Assembly (NCBI GenBank): GCA_003116995.1
Contig: BDSL01000056.1
Coordinates: 1 to 64,000 of the forward strand
DNA from: Yamagishiella unicocca
Lineage: Eukaryota; Chlorophyta; Chlorophyceae; Chlamydomonadales; Volvocaceae
Direction of reading: 5' to 3'
DNA: 64,000 bases
Numbering within the stretch: position 1 is the stretch's first letter; the number at the start of each line of letters is the position of its first letter. The translations under genes were made by a program, and so were the position numbers. Shown here in pieces: positions 1 through 12,380 of the stretch. Under the pieces are notes generated by a model. The model searched no databases. It saw only the letters and a list, made by a program, of their open reading frames with translations, and was not told the DNA's origin.

Positions 1-190
1 CCCCTCATCCCCCTCATCCCCCTCATCCCCCTCATCCCCCTCATTCCCCCTCATCCCCCTCATCCCCCTCATCCCCCCTCATCCCCCTCATCCCCCTCAT
101 CCCCCCTCATCCCCCTCATCCCCCCCCCCTCATCCCCCTCATCCCCCTCATCCCCCTCATCCCCCATCCCCCTCATCCCCTCTCATCCTC
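1..190. repeat. CCCCCTCATC minisatellite
   Basis: The window opens in a pure pyrimidine tandem array with a 9-10 bp unit, CCCCCTCATC with small C-run variants. It lies in the intron that ends at the AG of 318-319. Confidence 0.9.
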
Positions 191-319
191 CCCGCGACTC
201 CCCTACTCCCGCCCCCTCGACCTAAGGCTCGTCGACTCACCGTATGCATTGTCCCCCTTCCCCTTCCCCTTTTTCCTATCCACCCGCCCGCACCCGGGTC
301 TTCTCGCTAACCCCCCCAG

Positions 320-3300
320 CTCCGCTGCTTCGACGGTCGTGACGCCCGCAATGAGGCGGTGGTCCAGGCGTTCGGTGTGCTCGTGGACACGGAAAACTTC
401 CATGCGGTGCTGGACGATCTGGAGCCGGCCAGCAAGGCGCAGGTGGGCAGGTCTCCGGGGCGGGAGGGGGGAGGCTGGGGTTTGCTCCCTGGCATGCCAG
501 AGGGGGTGGGGCTGGGATTCTGTGAGTCCGCAACCTGAACAGCATTAGGTAATCCCCACAACCTGAACAGCATTAGGCAATACACAATTCTTCCCCCCCA
601 CCACGACCCCAGGTTGAGAACCGGCTGGGCAAGGTGCGCATGTTCTTCCCCGAGAATCCCACCGGCCGTTACACGCTCATGCTGAGTCAGCTGCCGCATC
701 AGTGCGTCGCCAAGCAGCTTCTGCAGCAGTACGTGCTGCAGTACGACGCCAAGATGACTCAGCACCCCAACCGAGTGTGCTTCACCACGTGCAACATGGA
801 CGGCGTGCCGACGGACGTGTCGGACCCGCACAAGCTGTGAGCGGGGGGAGAGTGGGGGGGGGAGATGTACGGCAATACCCTAGGAGCTTGACAGCGGCGG
901 AGTGGAAGGGGACGGGGTGAAGTTTTGGTTGCTGGGATGAGCGACGCAGGCTCCCCTTCCCCTCCTCCCTACCCCCCAAAACCTGCCCCCCGTACCGCAA
1001 CCACATGCACAGCCCACTCGCCCCTAAACCCTTAAACCCTAAACCCTTACAACCCTAACCCCCCCCCCTCCCGCCTTCCCCTCCGTCGCGCAGCTACCTC
1101 CCCCAAGAAGGCATCTTGGAGCTGTGCTTCGTGGACCTGCGCCACCCGCCGCACACCGCCCGCAGCCTCAGCCGCTCCCAATTCGCAGTCCTCATCTCCC
1201 ACCTGACTAACCAGGACGTGCTGGACCCCGTGGGCCTTACCCGCATCATCGACCACCCCGCGCTCGCCACCGCCGTGGGCGCGCTGCGCCGCTGGGACGC
1301 CTGGACCAAGAACCACCCCATCTCCTGCAACGTGCAGTACCTGTGGAACGCAATCCACGACATCCGGAAACGCGACGATCCTGACTTCGCTGCAGCCGAG
1401 GAGGCCGCCGCCGCCTTCGCCGCCGCCGGCGCCGCCGGCGTCACCAGCTCCGGAACCGGCCCGGGTGTTCGGGAGGCGCCGGCTGGCAACGGCGGGGATC
1501 TCACCCCCGGCAGCATCGCCCGAGGATCCACTGGATTTCCGCGCCTGATGCGCGAGTCCACCACTGATCCGTCATCTGGCGGCGGCGCTCCACCTCACAC
1601 GCCGCCCGCCATGCGTGCATCCGTCTTCGGCGACGCGGGGTCTCCCGGGCCAGACACTCCCAACCGGCGCAGCAACATCGGCGTCCGCGAATCCACGCCG
1701 AACCTGGTGGACCCGGCAGACCCGGCGGCGGTGGCGGCGGCCGCCAAGGCCAAGGCCGCGAGGCCGCGTACGGCGCCCACGGGACCGCCGCCAGTGTACG
1801 TGCGAGACATGGAGCGGTACGTGGAGGCGATCCGGATCCTGTCCGTACGGCATTACGTCACGTGCTGGCAGCTGATGCAGCTGCTGCAGCTGCTGCCGCC
1901 GACGGCCACGGACGAGCGGGTGGAGACGGTGACGGCGTTCTGGGCGAGGGTGACGGACCGAGACGCGCACATCGTGGACGTGATGAGGTCGCTCACGAAC
2001 GAACAGCAGGTGGGGGCGGGGGGGCCATAAGGGCCCGGTTACACGACCGGGAGAAGGTGGAGGGGTGGGGGGGCAGGGGATGGGGACCTGTGGACAAACG
2101 TGGCAGGGCAGGGCAGGGCAGGCCCAATGTGTGCCTCCATACTGGTGCGGGAGCAGGCAAACGGGACAGGCTAGAAGGTGCTTCCGTACCGTGAGCTGGT
2201 TTCGGAGAATGATGATGATGATCAGTGATGGCTTTAAGGCGGCGTACCTCTACCCCCCCCCGCCGCCACCACAGCAGCTCACCCTCCTCCCCCCTGCCCT
2301 CCCCACCCCTGGCTGCACAGGTCCGGGCGTGCCAACGGCTTGGCTACATGAACGTCTTCAGCGACCACCGCCCCGCCATGCACTACCGCCTCCGCATGTA
2401 CAAGGTACGGTACGGCGCACGTACGACAACGGGTCGCGTGAGCCGCTGGGACTCCAGTTTTCCGTTCTGCGCCACCACCACCACCACCGCCGCCGCCGCC
2501 CCCGCCGCCACTATCGACTCGCCCCCGCTCTACTTCTTGGTGTTACGTGGCTAGCTCTGCGAGTTTCGTGGCGCCAGTGCTGCATTCACTTTGCTCACGT
2601 TGCCGTTGCCGTACGCAAAAAATGCACTTGCCGTACGCAGGAGGACGAGCACGAGCTGGCGTGGCAGTTGTACAACAAGTCGTTGGACTCCCCCATGCCG
2701 TGCTGGAAGAACCTTACCATCGGTGAGTCCAGCTGAAGAGAGGGAGTGCAGCTGAGCGCTCGTCGCTGAGGGACGCAGGAGGGGGGTGATGGTGCCCTAG
2801 GTGGCTGTGGCTGCACTTGGCCTGGTTGCATTGCGTTGGGAGGGTCCCCCATCACCCCCACTCCCCCTTCCCCCGGTTCGCCCTCACTCGTCCCCTCCTT
2901 CCCCTTCTCCCGATTCGCCCTCACTCCTCCCCTCCTCTGCCCTTCCCCCGGTTTGGCCCCCCTCCCCCCCTCGCCTCGCCCTCCCCCCTCCCCCCTCCCC
3001 CACAGACGACCAGCCCAAGCGCGTCAACCAGGGTGTCAACATGTGGACGGTGCTGCGCGGCAACGCGGCTGACGGAACCACCCCACAGACCACCCTGGAG
3101 TTCGACTTTGTGTGGCCGGACGAGCAGGCGCATACGGTACGGCACAGGGAGGGGAGGGGAGGTCAGGCGAGGGAAGTAGGCAAGGGAAAGGGGGAGAGCA
3201 GCAGGCGCGAGGGGGGGGGGAGCAGCAGGCGGGAGGGGGGGCGAGGAGCGGGGGGGCCAGGCGAGCGCGTCCGGCTGCTCGGTTCGGTGCTCCTCGGGGG

Positions 3301-3691
3301 CCGCTGCCCGTTGCCCGCTGCCCGCTACCAAGGCACCTGCACGCCTCCTTTCGCTACCACCCACAGCATCCACCCTCCAGCATGCATTCCAAAACGTCTG
3401 TTCTAAACGGTTTCTCTCGCGTACACTGGCCTTCCTTGCAACCCTTCACCCCTCCTTCAGCCCCCCCCTCGTCCCCTGCGCTCGCTGCCGGCCCCGCAGA
3501 CGCTGATGGTCCGGAACATCCAGCGCGCCTGGCGGCTGCACAAGAACCCCCTGGGCGGCGGCGTGCCGCAGATGACTGGAAGTCGCGTCGCGGCCAACCA
3601 GCAGCCCCGCTTCTCCAACTTCACGAAGAAGAAGACGACGACCGCCACCAGCAAGATGAACGACCCTAGCACGCGCAAGAAGGGGTCCTAG
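320..3691 (+). CDS. DUF4476-like two-repeat protein (3' part, 5' end outside window)
   Basis: Seven exons can be read: 320-442, 613-836, 1094-2009, 2321-2404, 2641-2722, 3006-3136, 3500-3691. All borders are GT-AG and the phases match throughout; the stop is TAG at 3689-3691. The 5' part lies left of the window. Two stretches share one pattern. The first runs from VVQAFGVLVDTENF through a VENRLGKVRMFFPENPTGRY core to an LLQQYVLQY end; the second runs from VTAFWARVTDRD through ACQRLGYMNVFSDHRP to ELAWQLYNKSL. This pattern matches what I know of DUF4476 proteins, which are common in volvocine algae; the match is from memory, not a search. Between the repeats lies an Ala/Gly/Pro-rich linker of about 120 residues. 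The C-terminus is basic and has an IQ-like motif (IQRAWRLHK). The molecular function is unknown. Confidence 0.72.
1019..1062. repeat. Interstitial telomere-like CCCTAAA motifs
   Basis: Near the 3' end of intron 837-1093 there are several CCCTAAA/CCCTTAAA copies. They resemble plant/algal telomere repeats but are too short and degenerate to be a telomere. Confidence 0.6.
3373..3445 (+). repeat. Introner-like element, family A (gene-sense)
   Basis: This copy lies in intron 3137-3499. It starts with CCTCCAGCATGCA, continues with AAAACGTCTGTTCTAAACGG and ends CCTTGCAACCC shortly before the pyrimidine tract and AG acceptor. The same core recurs at 15673-15760, 18186-18278 and 63880-63997. Confidence 0.7.
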
Positions 3692-6074
3692 GCAGCAGGA
3701 GCTGTCGGGCCGACCCGGGAGTGGCGATGTGGGGTCTGGGGGGTGGTCATGCGGGGTCTGGGCCGATCATGTGGGGCCGCCCGTATATGACGCGGAAGTG
3801 GGACCGGGGAGAGGAGGAGGAGGGTGCGGAGGAGGCGGCAGCCGGGCGGCTGGCGGCGCGGCACCGCAGCGTCCGCGGTGGTGCCAGGGAGGCGCAGGTA
3901 GGCGGGTTACACGGAGGTGGAGGACCGTGATGGGGCAGAGGGGGCGGAGGAAGAGCAGGAAGGGCAGAAAGAGCAGGAAGGGCAGGAAGAGCAGGAAGAG
4001 CAGGAAGAGGAGGAAGGGCAGGAAGAGCAGGAAGGGCAGGAAGAGCAGGAAGAGGAGGATGAGGAGAAAGGGGAGGAAGAGGAGGAAGAGCAGGAAGGGG
4101 AGGAAGAGGAGGAACGCTGTGGGGCGGGCGGCAGTCGGCAGTCGGCGGGGACTATCAGAGGCAGGCAGGCGAGGGGGCAGGCGGCGAGGGAGGGAAGAGG
4201 GGTCACCGCCCTCGCCGCGCGGGGGCCTCCCCGGTCCCTTCCCTGTAGGGGCAAATGCTCCCCGGTCCCTTCCCTGGAGGGGCAAATGCTCCCCGGGACG
4301 CAGGCTAATGGCTGGACTGCCGTCGCCGTGTTCCGTACACGAAGCACAGAAGCCGCAGGGGCGGCACGAAGCACTCCTCGGACGAGTGCGAAGGTCGTGG
4401 ATGTGCGAGTGTGTGAGAGAGACTGAGAGGGTGGGAGGGGTCTCCCTGGAGCGGCCTCGTGTGGTTCTCGCGGTTGACAGGGGGACACCTCCGCGCGGCG
4501 TCGTGTGCATACCGTGTGTGTGTGTTTCGTTGTGCCCTGCGGTGCGCATCATGATTCTCCTTTATTCTCCCTCATGATCCTCCCTTTCCTAAGTAGGAAG
4601 AGCCGGTGTTGACGGCGTGTGCCGTACCGGCTGACACGTGGGCGTGCCGCGCGTGGCGTAAAGGGAGGAGGAAGGGAAAGCCGACCCGTGGGTCGCGGGT
4701 GATGCGCTGCCGTTGGGGTAGTGGTGTGGTAGCGCGCTGAGGGCTGTCGTTTGGGTGACCGGACCTGTGAGGCGGGAAGGTTGAAAGATCGTGCACAGAA
4801 AAGGAGGAGAGACGAGAAGGAGGAGGAGTAGCATTGCGGTGGCGTTTGGTTGCGTCGGTGTTGTTGCCCAGTGACCCGAAGAGTAGGGCTCCTGGGGCTT
4901 CCTATAAGGCTATCTTATCTTGGGGTTCAAAAGCGAGCAAAATTGCCCGCGAGAGTGTGCGTCGTTGCCGTGACCCCCTGAAATTGACGGCGTATCTGTG
5001 GGTAGGGTGCTGGCACCAGGGCGTGTTGGTCCCTGGAAAGCAAACGCCAAGTCGTCGCCCTCCTGCTGCTGCCGCATGCGTGTGTGTTTTCACGACGCGT
5101 GCATTGTGCGTGTGCGTGTGCGTGCGTGTGTGTGTGTTTCGACAGGTCCGGGGCCGTGGCCTTCCCTGACAACGCGGCGTGCGCACGACGGGTCAAAAGC
5201 AGGTGGCTCTCCTCAGGGGGGAGATGGAGAGGGGTTGCAGCGAGGGGGGTTGCGCAGCAGGGGCAGCATTATGCGGTTGTTCATGAGTTGGGAGGTGTTG
5301 ACCACCGGCGGCATTGGCGTAGTGGTTCCAGGCCCCGGAGGAGGTTTTGTTTTGAAGGAGGGGCGCTTGGATTCGGATCTAGCGTTTTGTTGCCTTTGGA
5401 TTCGGCGGCCCGCGCCGGGCCCCGTCCCCTTGCGTTGCGCTTGTGACAGGACTGGGTGCGCTAATCGGTTAATGGTTAATGGTTAAAACAGTTATCCCCG
5501 AAGTGCGCAGCCCAGCGCTCGGGCCCACCGGGTACATACTCGAGGCCCCGATACATGTACGGCATGTCGGGTGTGACGTAAGCAGGGGTGTTGATGCGGG
5601 TGTAAGTGTACGGCTCTCATCTTCTGGCAAGTGTCCAAACCCAATGGCCATGTTTACATAATGACAAAACGGTCGCCGCGTACCCGCGGGGTCTTGAGTG
5701 CCGCCACCAAGATTTGACATCCGATCAGCACATGGCAGGACCCTTCGGGCAGTGCAGCATGCTGTCCTACTCATGACCCACAGCGTCTTGTACAATGCCG
5801 ACTCGGGGTTCTGGGCCGCATATTCGCGACCCATGTGGTGCGTGGTGGCGTGAGAGGGCGTGGTCAGGTGTGGGCAGTTGAAACATCTCACGCGCGTCTA
5901 GGCATAAAGTCCTACTGAGTATTACGCTCGGAATGGAGAGGCGACGGCCGACGAGCGTTTTCCTAACGGCATTCGTACAACGACCTCGGGCAGGCTTGCC
6001 ATATGGGCATGTGAATGATGCATTGCAACTCGACAGGTCCTGATTGTTGCGTTAGATACGTGGTCTGATCGGTC
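3692..6074. other. Intergenic/3' UTR region between the DUF4476-like gene and LIP2
   Basis: No credible coding exon was found. 3917-4110 is an imperfect purine array (units like GGAAGAGCA), probably 3' UTR of the upstream gene. 4236-4290 holds two copies of a 33-bp repeat around GGTCCCTTCCCTG. 5090-5140 is GT-rich. TGTAA, a volvocine polyadenylation-type signal, occurs at 5601-5605. The LIP2 promoter should lie in the last few hundred bases, which are less GC-rich. Confidence 0.6.
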
Positions 6075-7286
6075 ATGCTCCGTCCGCTTAGGGTCATCAA
6101 CCTTACGTCGTCCCTCACTCGCTACACAGCAGGACTTAATCTCCAGGACTCAATAGCCGAAGAGCGCAAACAAGGATTGGTTGAAGATACGCTCATCTTA
6201 CTGCAGGTGGGATTAACGTCCTTTCGCTGATTTTGCACCGGCTTGCATATGAAGCGGACGCAGTTGCACCCGCCCATTGCAGCACCATCCCGCTTATACG
6301 GTTGGACGACGGGGAAAGGCCGCAGATTTTAAAAAGCCACAAGAGGTAAGCCAAGACTGTGCAATCGCTGGTGGCCCAGCTTCTTAACACCTGGCTCCTG
6401 ATGGCCGAGCATGCCGACCTTAATAGGAGCTTGAAGCGACTGGTGCTGAGATTTGCGTCGTGCCGAGGGGCGGCGAGGTCACTTTCCATGGACCCGGCCA
6501 GCTGGTCGCATATCCCATCGTGGGCGTACGGCAAGCTGGCCTGGGGGCTCGGGCCTACGTCGAGGGCTTAGAAGACAGCATCACTGACTGTCTGGCAAAG
6601 TACGGTCTTTCGGCGCGTGGACGCGTTCCCGGCGCCACCGGCGTGTGGGTTGGCGAGCGCAAGATAGCAGCCATCGGCGTCCGCATCTCCCACGGCATCA
6701 GGTGAACGCGCTGGAGGCAATGCGGTGCGATATGTCTCGTGCTGTGCGCCGCGGCATGGCGCAACGCTCCTTTGTGCCGATGCTAGGCGCGAGGTGGTCT
6801 TGGTGCTGGCGCTGGTGCTGGTGATAGTGCGGGTGGCTTGAGCATTGATTTGGGTCGGCACGATTTGGGTCGGCACGTCATCGCATTTTGCAGCGCTGCC
6901 ACCATCGTCACCTGACGTGACAGAGGCGTAAAAGCGGGTGGTGCGCAGCAGCTCTCGCGCCTCAGGAATGGCAATCTTTACTGCTCCGATACGTCGTTTC
7001 CAATTGGTTCCATGTTGTAGGAGCAGCATAGCTCATGTCATGCCCCTGCCCAGCCCGCCGACACCCTCACCCCCCTTGTAACCGTCCCTGCCGCAGCTCC
7101 CACGGCCTGGCGCTCAATGTCAGCACCGACCTGTCGTACTTCGACCACATCGTACCGTGCGGCATCCCAGACAAAGACGTGACCTCAATTAGGAGGGAGC
7201 TGGACGGGCGCGGTCCAGAGTTCTCGCAGGTGGTGGACGATCTCGTGCGGACATTTCAAAATCGGCTCGGCTTCGCCGGCAGCTAG
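6075..7286 (+). CDS. LIP2: Octanoyl-[acyl-carrier-protein]:protein N-octanoyltransferase (LipB/LIP2)
   Basis: Transfers the octanoyl group from acyl-carrier protein to a lysine of lipoate-dependent enzymes, the first step of de novo lipoylation (pyruvate and 2-oxoglutarate dehydrogenases, glycine cleavage H protein). There are four exons: 6075-6206, 6283-6345, 6427-6701, 7097-7286, phases 0, 0, 2, giving 219 aa. Family motifs are all present: [11 protein letters not shown] (45-55), [11 protein letters not shown] (79-89), and GERKIAAIG with the catalytic-type Lys at 144. HGLALNV (159-165) and PCGI with the catalytic-type Cys at 178 complete the set. The start at 6075 gives [10 protein letters not shown]; there is no long acidic-free extension, so a mitochondrial location is inferred from LIP2-type plants rather than shown. 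The exon 3 acceptor at 6426 was chosen because it restores [13 protein letters not shown] before the RGGEV motif. Confidence 0.93.
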
Positions 7287-9483
7287 ACCGCGATGCCGAC
7301 CGCGACAATAGTTTATGCACTCGCTGTTTGGTGGCTGTTTGAATTGCCGGATGCGGATGTAAGTGTGGAGGCAGGCAGGCCCTAGTGCGCTCCAAAACCC
7401 TAAAACCTGCCAGCAGGCCTCTTGACTGTGACTTCCCATGGCAGCAGCGGCGAGCGCTGCATATGCAAAACAAGGTTGATGAGTCACGTCGCAAGTTTGC
7501 AGCAGGGCGGCGTGGTTGGTTGTTTTGGTCTAGAGCAGGCACTAGGGCTGGCGGACCCTTGGTCGTCGCGGACGCCTTTCGTCTGGTGCGGGGGCTCTTG
7601 GGTTGGGGGCGCACACGCTGTCCGTTTACAAAGGAAGCGTAAGTGTGGATATGACCCTTTCGAGCTCTGATACCGTGTAATATATTCAGCGTCGAAGCCG
7701 ACAAATCGCCAAATCGCGCGAAAAGAATAAGTCCAGTGGTGGAATAGGGTCAGACTGCCGTAGCACAAAAATAAGTTTTGTCAAGATTGCCGTATGTCGG
7801 CAGCCTGCAGCCTGGAGCCAACGAGCCACGAGCGCCGAAGACAACACACCCTGCAAGGCGGTGTGCGGGTCGAGGTCTGTGGACCGTGATCCAAACCCAT
7901 CCTTGGCTGTCCCAACGCACGTGGGTCTGAATCCCAAAAAGCGTCGCCAATTTGGGATTATCGGGACGACTTTCATTGCCCTGCAGCCGCACGGCCAGAG
8001 GGTACACGGCGGCTACAAACAGCAGACCAGCAGCTCATCGGTCCGTTGGATTGACACATCGACTACCGCAACGACAATACGACACGCCAACCGACTCCCG
8101 CAGCCGCGCCTCCTGCGCGCAGCACACCTCCGCCTCCGCCCCTCCGGCCCCGCCGCTTCTGCTTGCTCGTCCACCACGCGCCGCACCGCCTCCCTCCATA
8201 ATTTCCTTCACGCTCGTCACCCTGCCTTGTCAGCAAACTGTATTACGCCTCACTCTCCCGGGACGAATCCTCGCCGGGACACCCTGGGTCGTGTCTATGT
8301 AAGGTACTCGAGCCCCCCCGCCAGTCATGACGCCCGTGACGACGCCCGCCGATCCACACGCCCGAACTGCCCTCCTCCTGCCGCCGATCCAACCGCAACC
8401 AACAACGGTCGGTCGGCAACGCTCTCCAACAGGCAACGCTAACGCCCACGCTCCCACTCACGCAACGGTCAACGGTCTCCGAAGCCCAGCAAAGCTGCTG
8501 GACGGGGCCTCCGGTCGTCGCGCTGCGTTGCGGGAGGAGGGTTCAGCGGCGCGAGCAGCTCCGAACAGCCATCACGGTTTTATTTTACCAACAGGAACCG
8601 GGCCTCGGTAGCCTCTTGGTGCCGCGGTCCTAATCCTGGGGAAGAAAGTGTTCTTCGGTCCATACGCACATACACACACGCATACAAACACACGCGCGTT
8701 GGCGGTGGGGGGCTCGAGGGTAGTTCAAATCAACCGTCAACGACTCACCGAGCCATGACACGTACGACACGTACGATGCGTGTGGCGTCATGCAAGCAAG
8801 GGGCACACGCCCGGCCGCACAGGAGACACGCATACGCCTCAAGACCAGCACTGCACTGCACTGCACCACACTCCAGACGTCACTACTCCGCTTTGGGTAC
8901 TAACAGGTACACGTATCGCACGTCGAATTACTAATCACATCGCACATACACCATACACAAACACACGTTGATGATCACGTGTGCCCCGTTATGCCGTACA
9001 TCCTGCCACGCGCCGCCGCGAGCGAGGCGCAGCAGCCAGGCCCGAATGATCTTGCCTGCTGGTCGCCGTACAGCCGCGTGCGCGCCAGCGGCCCCGCTCC
9101 GCCCCGAAACCCCACGAGTGGGTGGGCCTGGAGCGGCCCGCGCCAGCGGCGCCAAGCACTCGAATTCGCTGGGTGTGCGGCGTGACAGTGGGAGATTGAC
9201 TGGTGTGGTTTGCTGGCGTAGACGGGGGGCTGTCGCACGCAGCGCAAAACCCTAGACCCTTGCCCCAACGTTCGGGCCTCGCTGTTCGCATTCGGTAAAG
9301 CCGACGGCAGACAGCGCCAAAGCCCCCCACGTTCCCGCCGCTCCCGCCCAAAAGAAGAACCCATCAAAGCGCCTGCCCCGGCGTCACACGTCGAACGCGG
9401 GCCTAGGCGGCAGCGATCTCTTGTCGGTTCCGGCGTCCATGAGAGAGATTGGATCCACGATTGGATCCACGCTGCCGCGAACC
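7287..9483. other. Convergent intergenic region, LIP2 and PP2C 3' ends
   Basis: Both flanking genes end into this region. Open frames here have no family resemblance and no consistent exon structure. 8660-8700 holds a CA-rich tract and 8755-8785 has short ACGTACGAC repeats. I see no RNA gene. Confidence 0.6.
7358..7362 (+). terminator. TGTAA polyadenylation-type signal of LIP2
   Basis: TGTAA lies 72 bases after the LIP2 stop codon. This pentamer is the usual polyadenylation signal in Chlamydomonas and Volvox. A second TGTAA occurs near 7675. Confidence 0.55.
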
Positions 9484-12380
9484 TCACGTCACTGCCGTCA
9501 CCACCGCCACCACCACCGTGATATCATCCAGGTGGCCGCCTCGAGGGAACAGACGGGCCAGCCAGGAGGCCTGCAGAGGGCGCGGGAGAAAGGCCGATGG
9601 TGGGTCCAACAACAAGGTCCCGAGGAGGCGCATCCGGCGAACACAAATTCAAGGCACATGCGGCAAGGCCCTACACTCCAGCCCTCCCCGACTAGCGATA
9701 CGGTGATTCCCCCGAGAGCGCCCACTCGCGTTCGAACGTATTCGCACCGTACGCCTAAGACAAGCAGCCGCCCGGGAATGGCTTCAGATTGCTTCAGGTT
9801 GCTTCAGATTGCTTCATAATGATTGCTTCAGATGGCTTCAGAAGCGACCCACATCGGAATGGTTGCTTCAGATGGCTTCAGAAGCGACCCACATCGGATT
9901 CCACACATCCTGGCGCTCCCATGACTTCTCTGAACCCCACCTGATAAACCCAGGCGGATATGTGCCACCGGCATTCTAACCGCACCGAACCCAACGGCCA
10001 ACCGCTCACCGATGACTGGTTCGCCAGCTCCACCGCCCATGGGGACCGGAACGAGGGGTCCTGCGCCTGGCGGTAGGCGGTGGCCACCAGCGTCGTCGCC
10101 AGCTGCTGCGCGGCGGACTGCGAAGCCGCAGAGGCGGCGGCGCCCGCGGCGCCGGCGGGGATGGCGGACATGGCGGAAGCCGTTAACGACATCAGCTGCT
10201 CGTCCCACATGTTGTCGTACAGACCGTCCGTGGCCAGGATGATGACGTCACCTGGGCGGACGGATATCTGCGGCAGGGGCGAGTGGTGGGGGGTGTTTTT
10301 GTTGTTGTTGTTGTTGGCGGGGCGGCGGTTGGGGGGGAATCGGGGAATGCTGTGTGAGCGGTCGCTGGGCTGTTTGGGAGCGCTTGAAGGCCCGGATGCA
10401 GCAACGCGCGGGAGCACCTCGGTGCCGAAAACGACCTCAGCAGCGGAGCACCGCCTCCGGGGTGGCTCCTTCGGTGACCCTTCGAGCCCGTCCGCTCCTG
10501 ACTCCGGTAATGCTAACCGTCAGGATCCCTGCACACGCCGCATCGCCTCAAACCCGGTCGTCTGCATCGCACCCAAAGCCCTCCAGCACTGCTCCAACCT
10601 GTCCCCCACCTCCCCAAAACCGCTCCACGCCTGCCAGCACCCCACACCTCTGCCTCCCAAACAACACCCTTGAGCTCCTCCCCCCTTTTCGTCCGCCCCC
10701 TCTCCCCCTTCCGCCTCCAGCCTCTCCGCGCCTCCCGCCTCTCCTCCCCGCCCGCCTCCTCCCCCTTCCTCCTCCCGCCCCTCCCAGGAGCTCTCCTCCC
10801 CCTCCGCCCCTCCCACCTGATAGACCTGCGCGTCCGCCGCCGTGTCCGTGTCCGGCAGGTTGTCGGGGTGCGCCATCTGGTAGGGCATGTTGAACTGGTG
10901 CTCCTGCGCGCTGGTGGCCAGAACCAGCGACCCGCGCCGCACCACCCGCACGCCGCTGTCTCCAAGGTTGGCGATGGACAGCAGGTCGTTGGCGCCGCTG
11001 CTGCTGCCCGTGTCGGACAGCACGGCCACGCAGGCGGTGCAGCTGCCGATGGTGCGAACAGTGGCCTGGGCCTCAGCCAGCAGCTCGCGGGGGTCTGAAA
11101 GGGGCGGGGATGGGAAGAGGAGTCAGCCGGAGAGCTGGCGGCAGCTGCTGTACCACTGGCGCTACACCCAAATTTGCAGCGTAATCGTGAAGTTCACAAT
11201 CAACATGAGATATCATGGCAGCGTGCGGGCCTTACGCGAGGCTCGGGCGGAAAGGCTCCGCCGCCCTGGCCACCACCCGCCACACCGCTCCCACACCATT
11301 TCACCCCCCTCCCCTCCGCACCTGCCGCCCCCCCGTACTCCTCCGCCGCCCTGGCCACCGCCTCCATGACCTCGCGGCTGTACTGCCCCGGGTCCACGTT
11401 GGCCTCAGCCCAGCCGCCCACGCCGTCAGCCACACCCAGCGCGCTGATGGCGCCAGGGAGGGCAGCCGCTCCGGGCGAGCCCGAGGTGAGGGGTGTCAGC
11501 ATGAAGTAGGCGTCCTCGGAGCCTTGGTCCAGGCCCTGTGGGGGGGGGGGATCAGCGGAACGGGTGGGGGTCGGGGGGTGGGGGACCTGTCCAGCCTGGA
11601 TTGCTCCTGGACCTCGCTGACCCAGTCAACAATTCTTCCCTTCCCTCCCCTTCCCTCCCCTTCCCTCCCCTTCCCTCCCCTTCCCTCCCCTTCCCTCCCC
11701 TTCCCTCCCCTTCCCTCCCCTTCCCTCCCCTTCCCTCCCCTTCCCTCCCCTTCCCTCCCCTTCCCTCCCCTTCCCTCCCCTTCCCTCCCCTTCCCATCCC
11801 TCCCCCTCCTCCCCCTCCCCTCCCCCTTCCCTCCCCCCCTCCCGCTCCCTCCCCTTCCCTTCCCTGCCCAGCCGCACCTTGCCCGGCTGCGTCATCTTCT
11901 CCGCCGCAGCCAACAACCCCAGCTTGCGAACCGCCGAGCCCGATGGCGGCGAAGACGATGACGTCGGGGCCTCCCCCCCGCCCGCCACCTGCGCTGCTCC
12001 CGCCCCTTCGGCGAACGGTCGACCGGATGACGGCCCAGCCAGGCCGCCCGCGCCCGTAGCCTTGGAGCCCCCTTCTGATGGACGCCCGATGGTCCTCTGC
12101 ACCAGCGACTGTGCGATTGCGGCGATCTCGGCGCCAAGCTCGGCGTCAGAGAAGAAGGCGCCGGTGCCGGCGGCGCCTGCGGCGCCGCCGCCTGCGGCGG
12201 CGATGCCGCTCGGCGGCGCCCGAGTGGCGGCGGAAGCGGCGGCGGCGGCGTCGCCCGCGGGAACTTTCGTGGCGGCGGCGGCGGCGGCGACTGGTTCGCC
12301 GTCACTGGCGGCGCCGTCGTCCTCGTCCTCGGCTCCCGCCCTAGGGCGGCCCCACTCGGAGATGGGCGACACGGCAAACC
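9484..12380 (-). CDS. PTC7-type protein phosphatase 2C (5' end unresolved)
   Basis: A Mg/Mn-dependent Ser/Thr phosphatase of the PP2C (PPM) fold. Minus-strand exons are ~12380-11878, 11535-11322, 11094-10817, 10267-10010 and 9570-9484, all with matching phases. Metal- and phosphate-binding motifs appear in order: KMTQPGK then GSEDAYF, GVADGVGGW (exon 2), NLGDSGVRVVR (exon 3), LATDGLYDNMWDE (exon 4) and GGHLDDITVVVAVV just before the stop. The GVADGVGGWAE-VDPG signature is that of the PTC7 subgroup, which in plants includes organelle phosphatases acting on photosystem II core proteins; a chloroplast role is possible but unproven. The N-terminal ~150 residues are Ala/Gly-rich. The reading frame stays open to 12555 without an ATG, so a first exon or start is missing. 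The acceptor near 12381 is only a suggestion. Confidence 0.85.
9781..9900. repeat. GCTTCAGAT short repeats and a 38-bp direct duplication
   Basis: The last PP2C intron (9571-10009) contains tandem TTGCTTCAGA units. A perfect direct duplication of about 38 bp follows (TGCTTCAGATGGCTTCAGAA onward, at ~9825 and ~9864). Confidence 0.85.
11636..11793. repeat. TTCCCTCCCC 10-bp tandem array
   Basis: About 15 near-perfect copies of TTCCCTCCCC lie within the first resolved PP2C intron (11536-11877). The transcribed strand is purine-rich. Confidence 0.95.

Noticed and set aside
3917..4426. Glu/Gln-rich plus-strand frame after the DUF4476-like gene
   Set aside because: It comes from a purine repeat in the 3' flank; all three frames are open and none continues into a domain.
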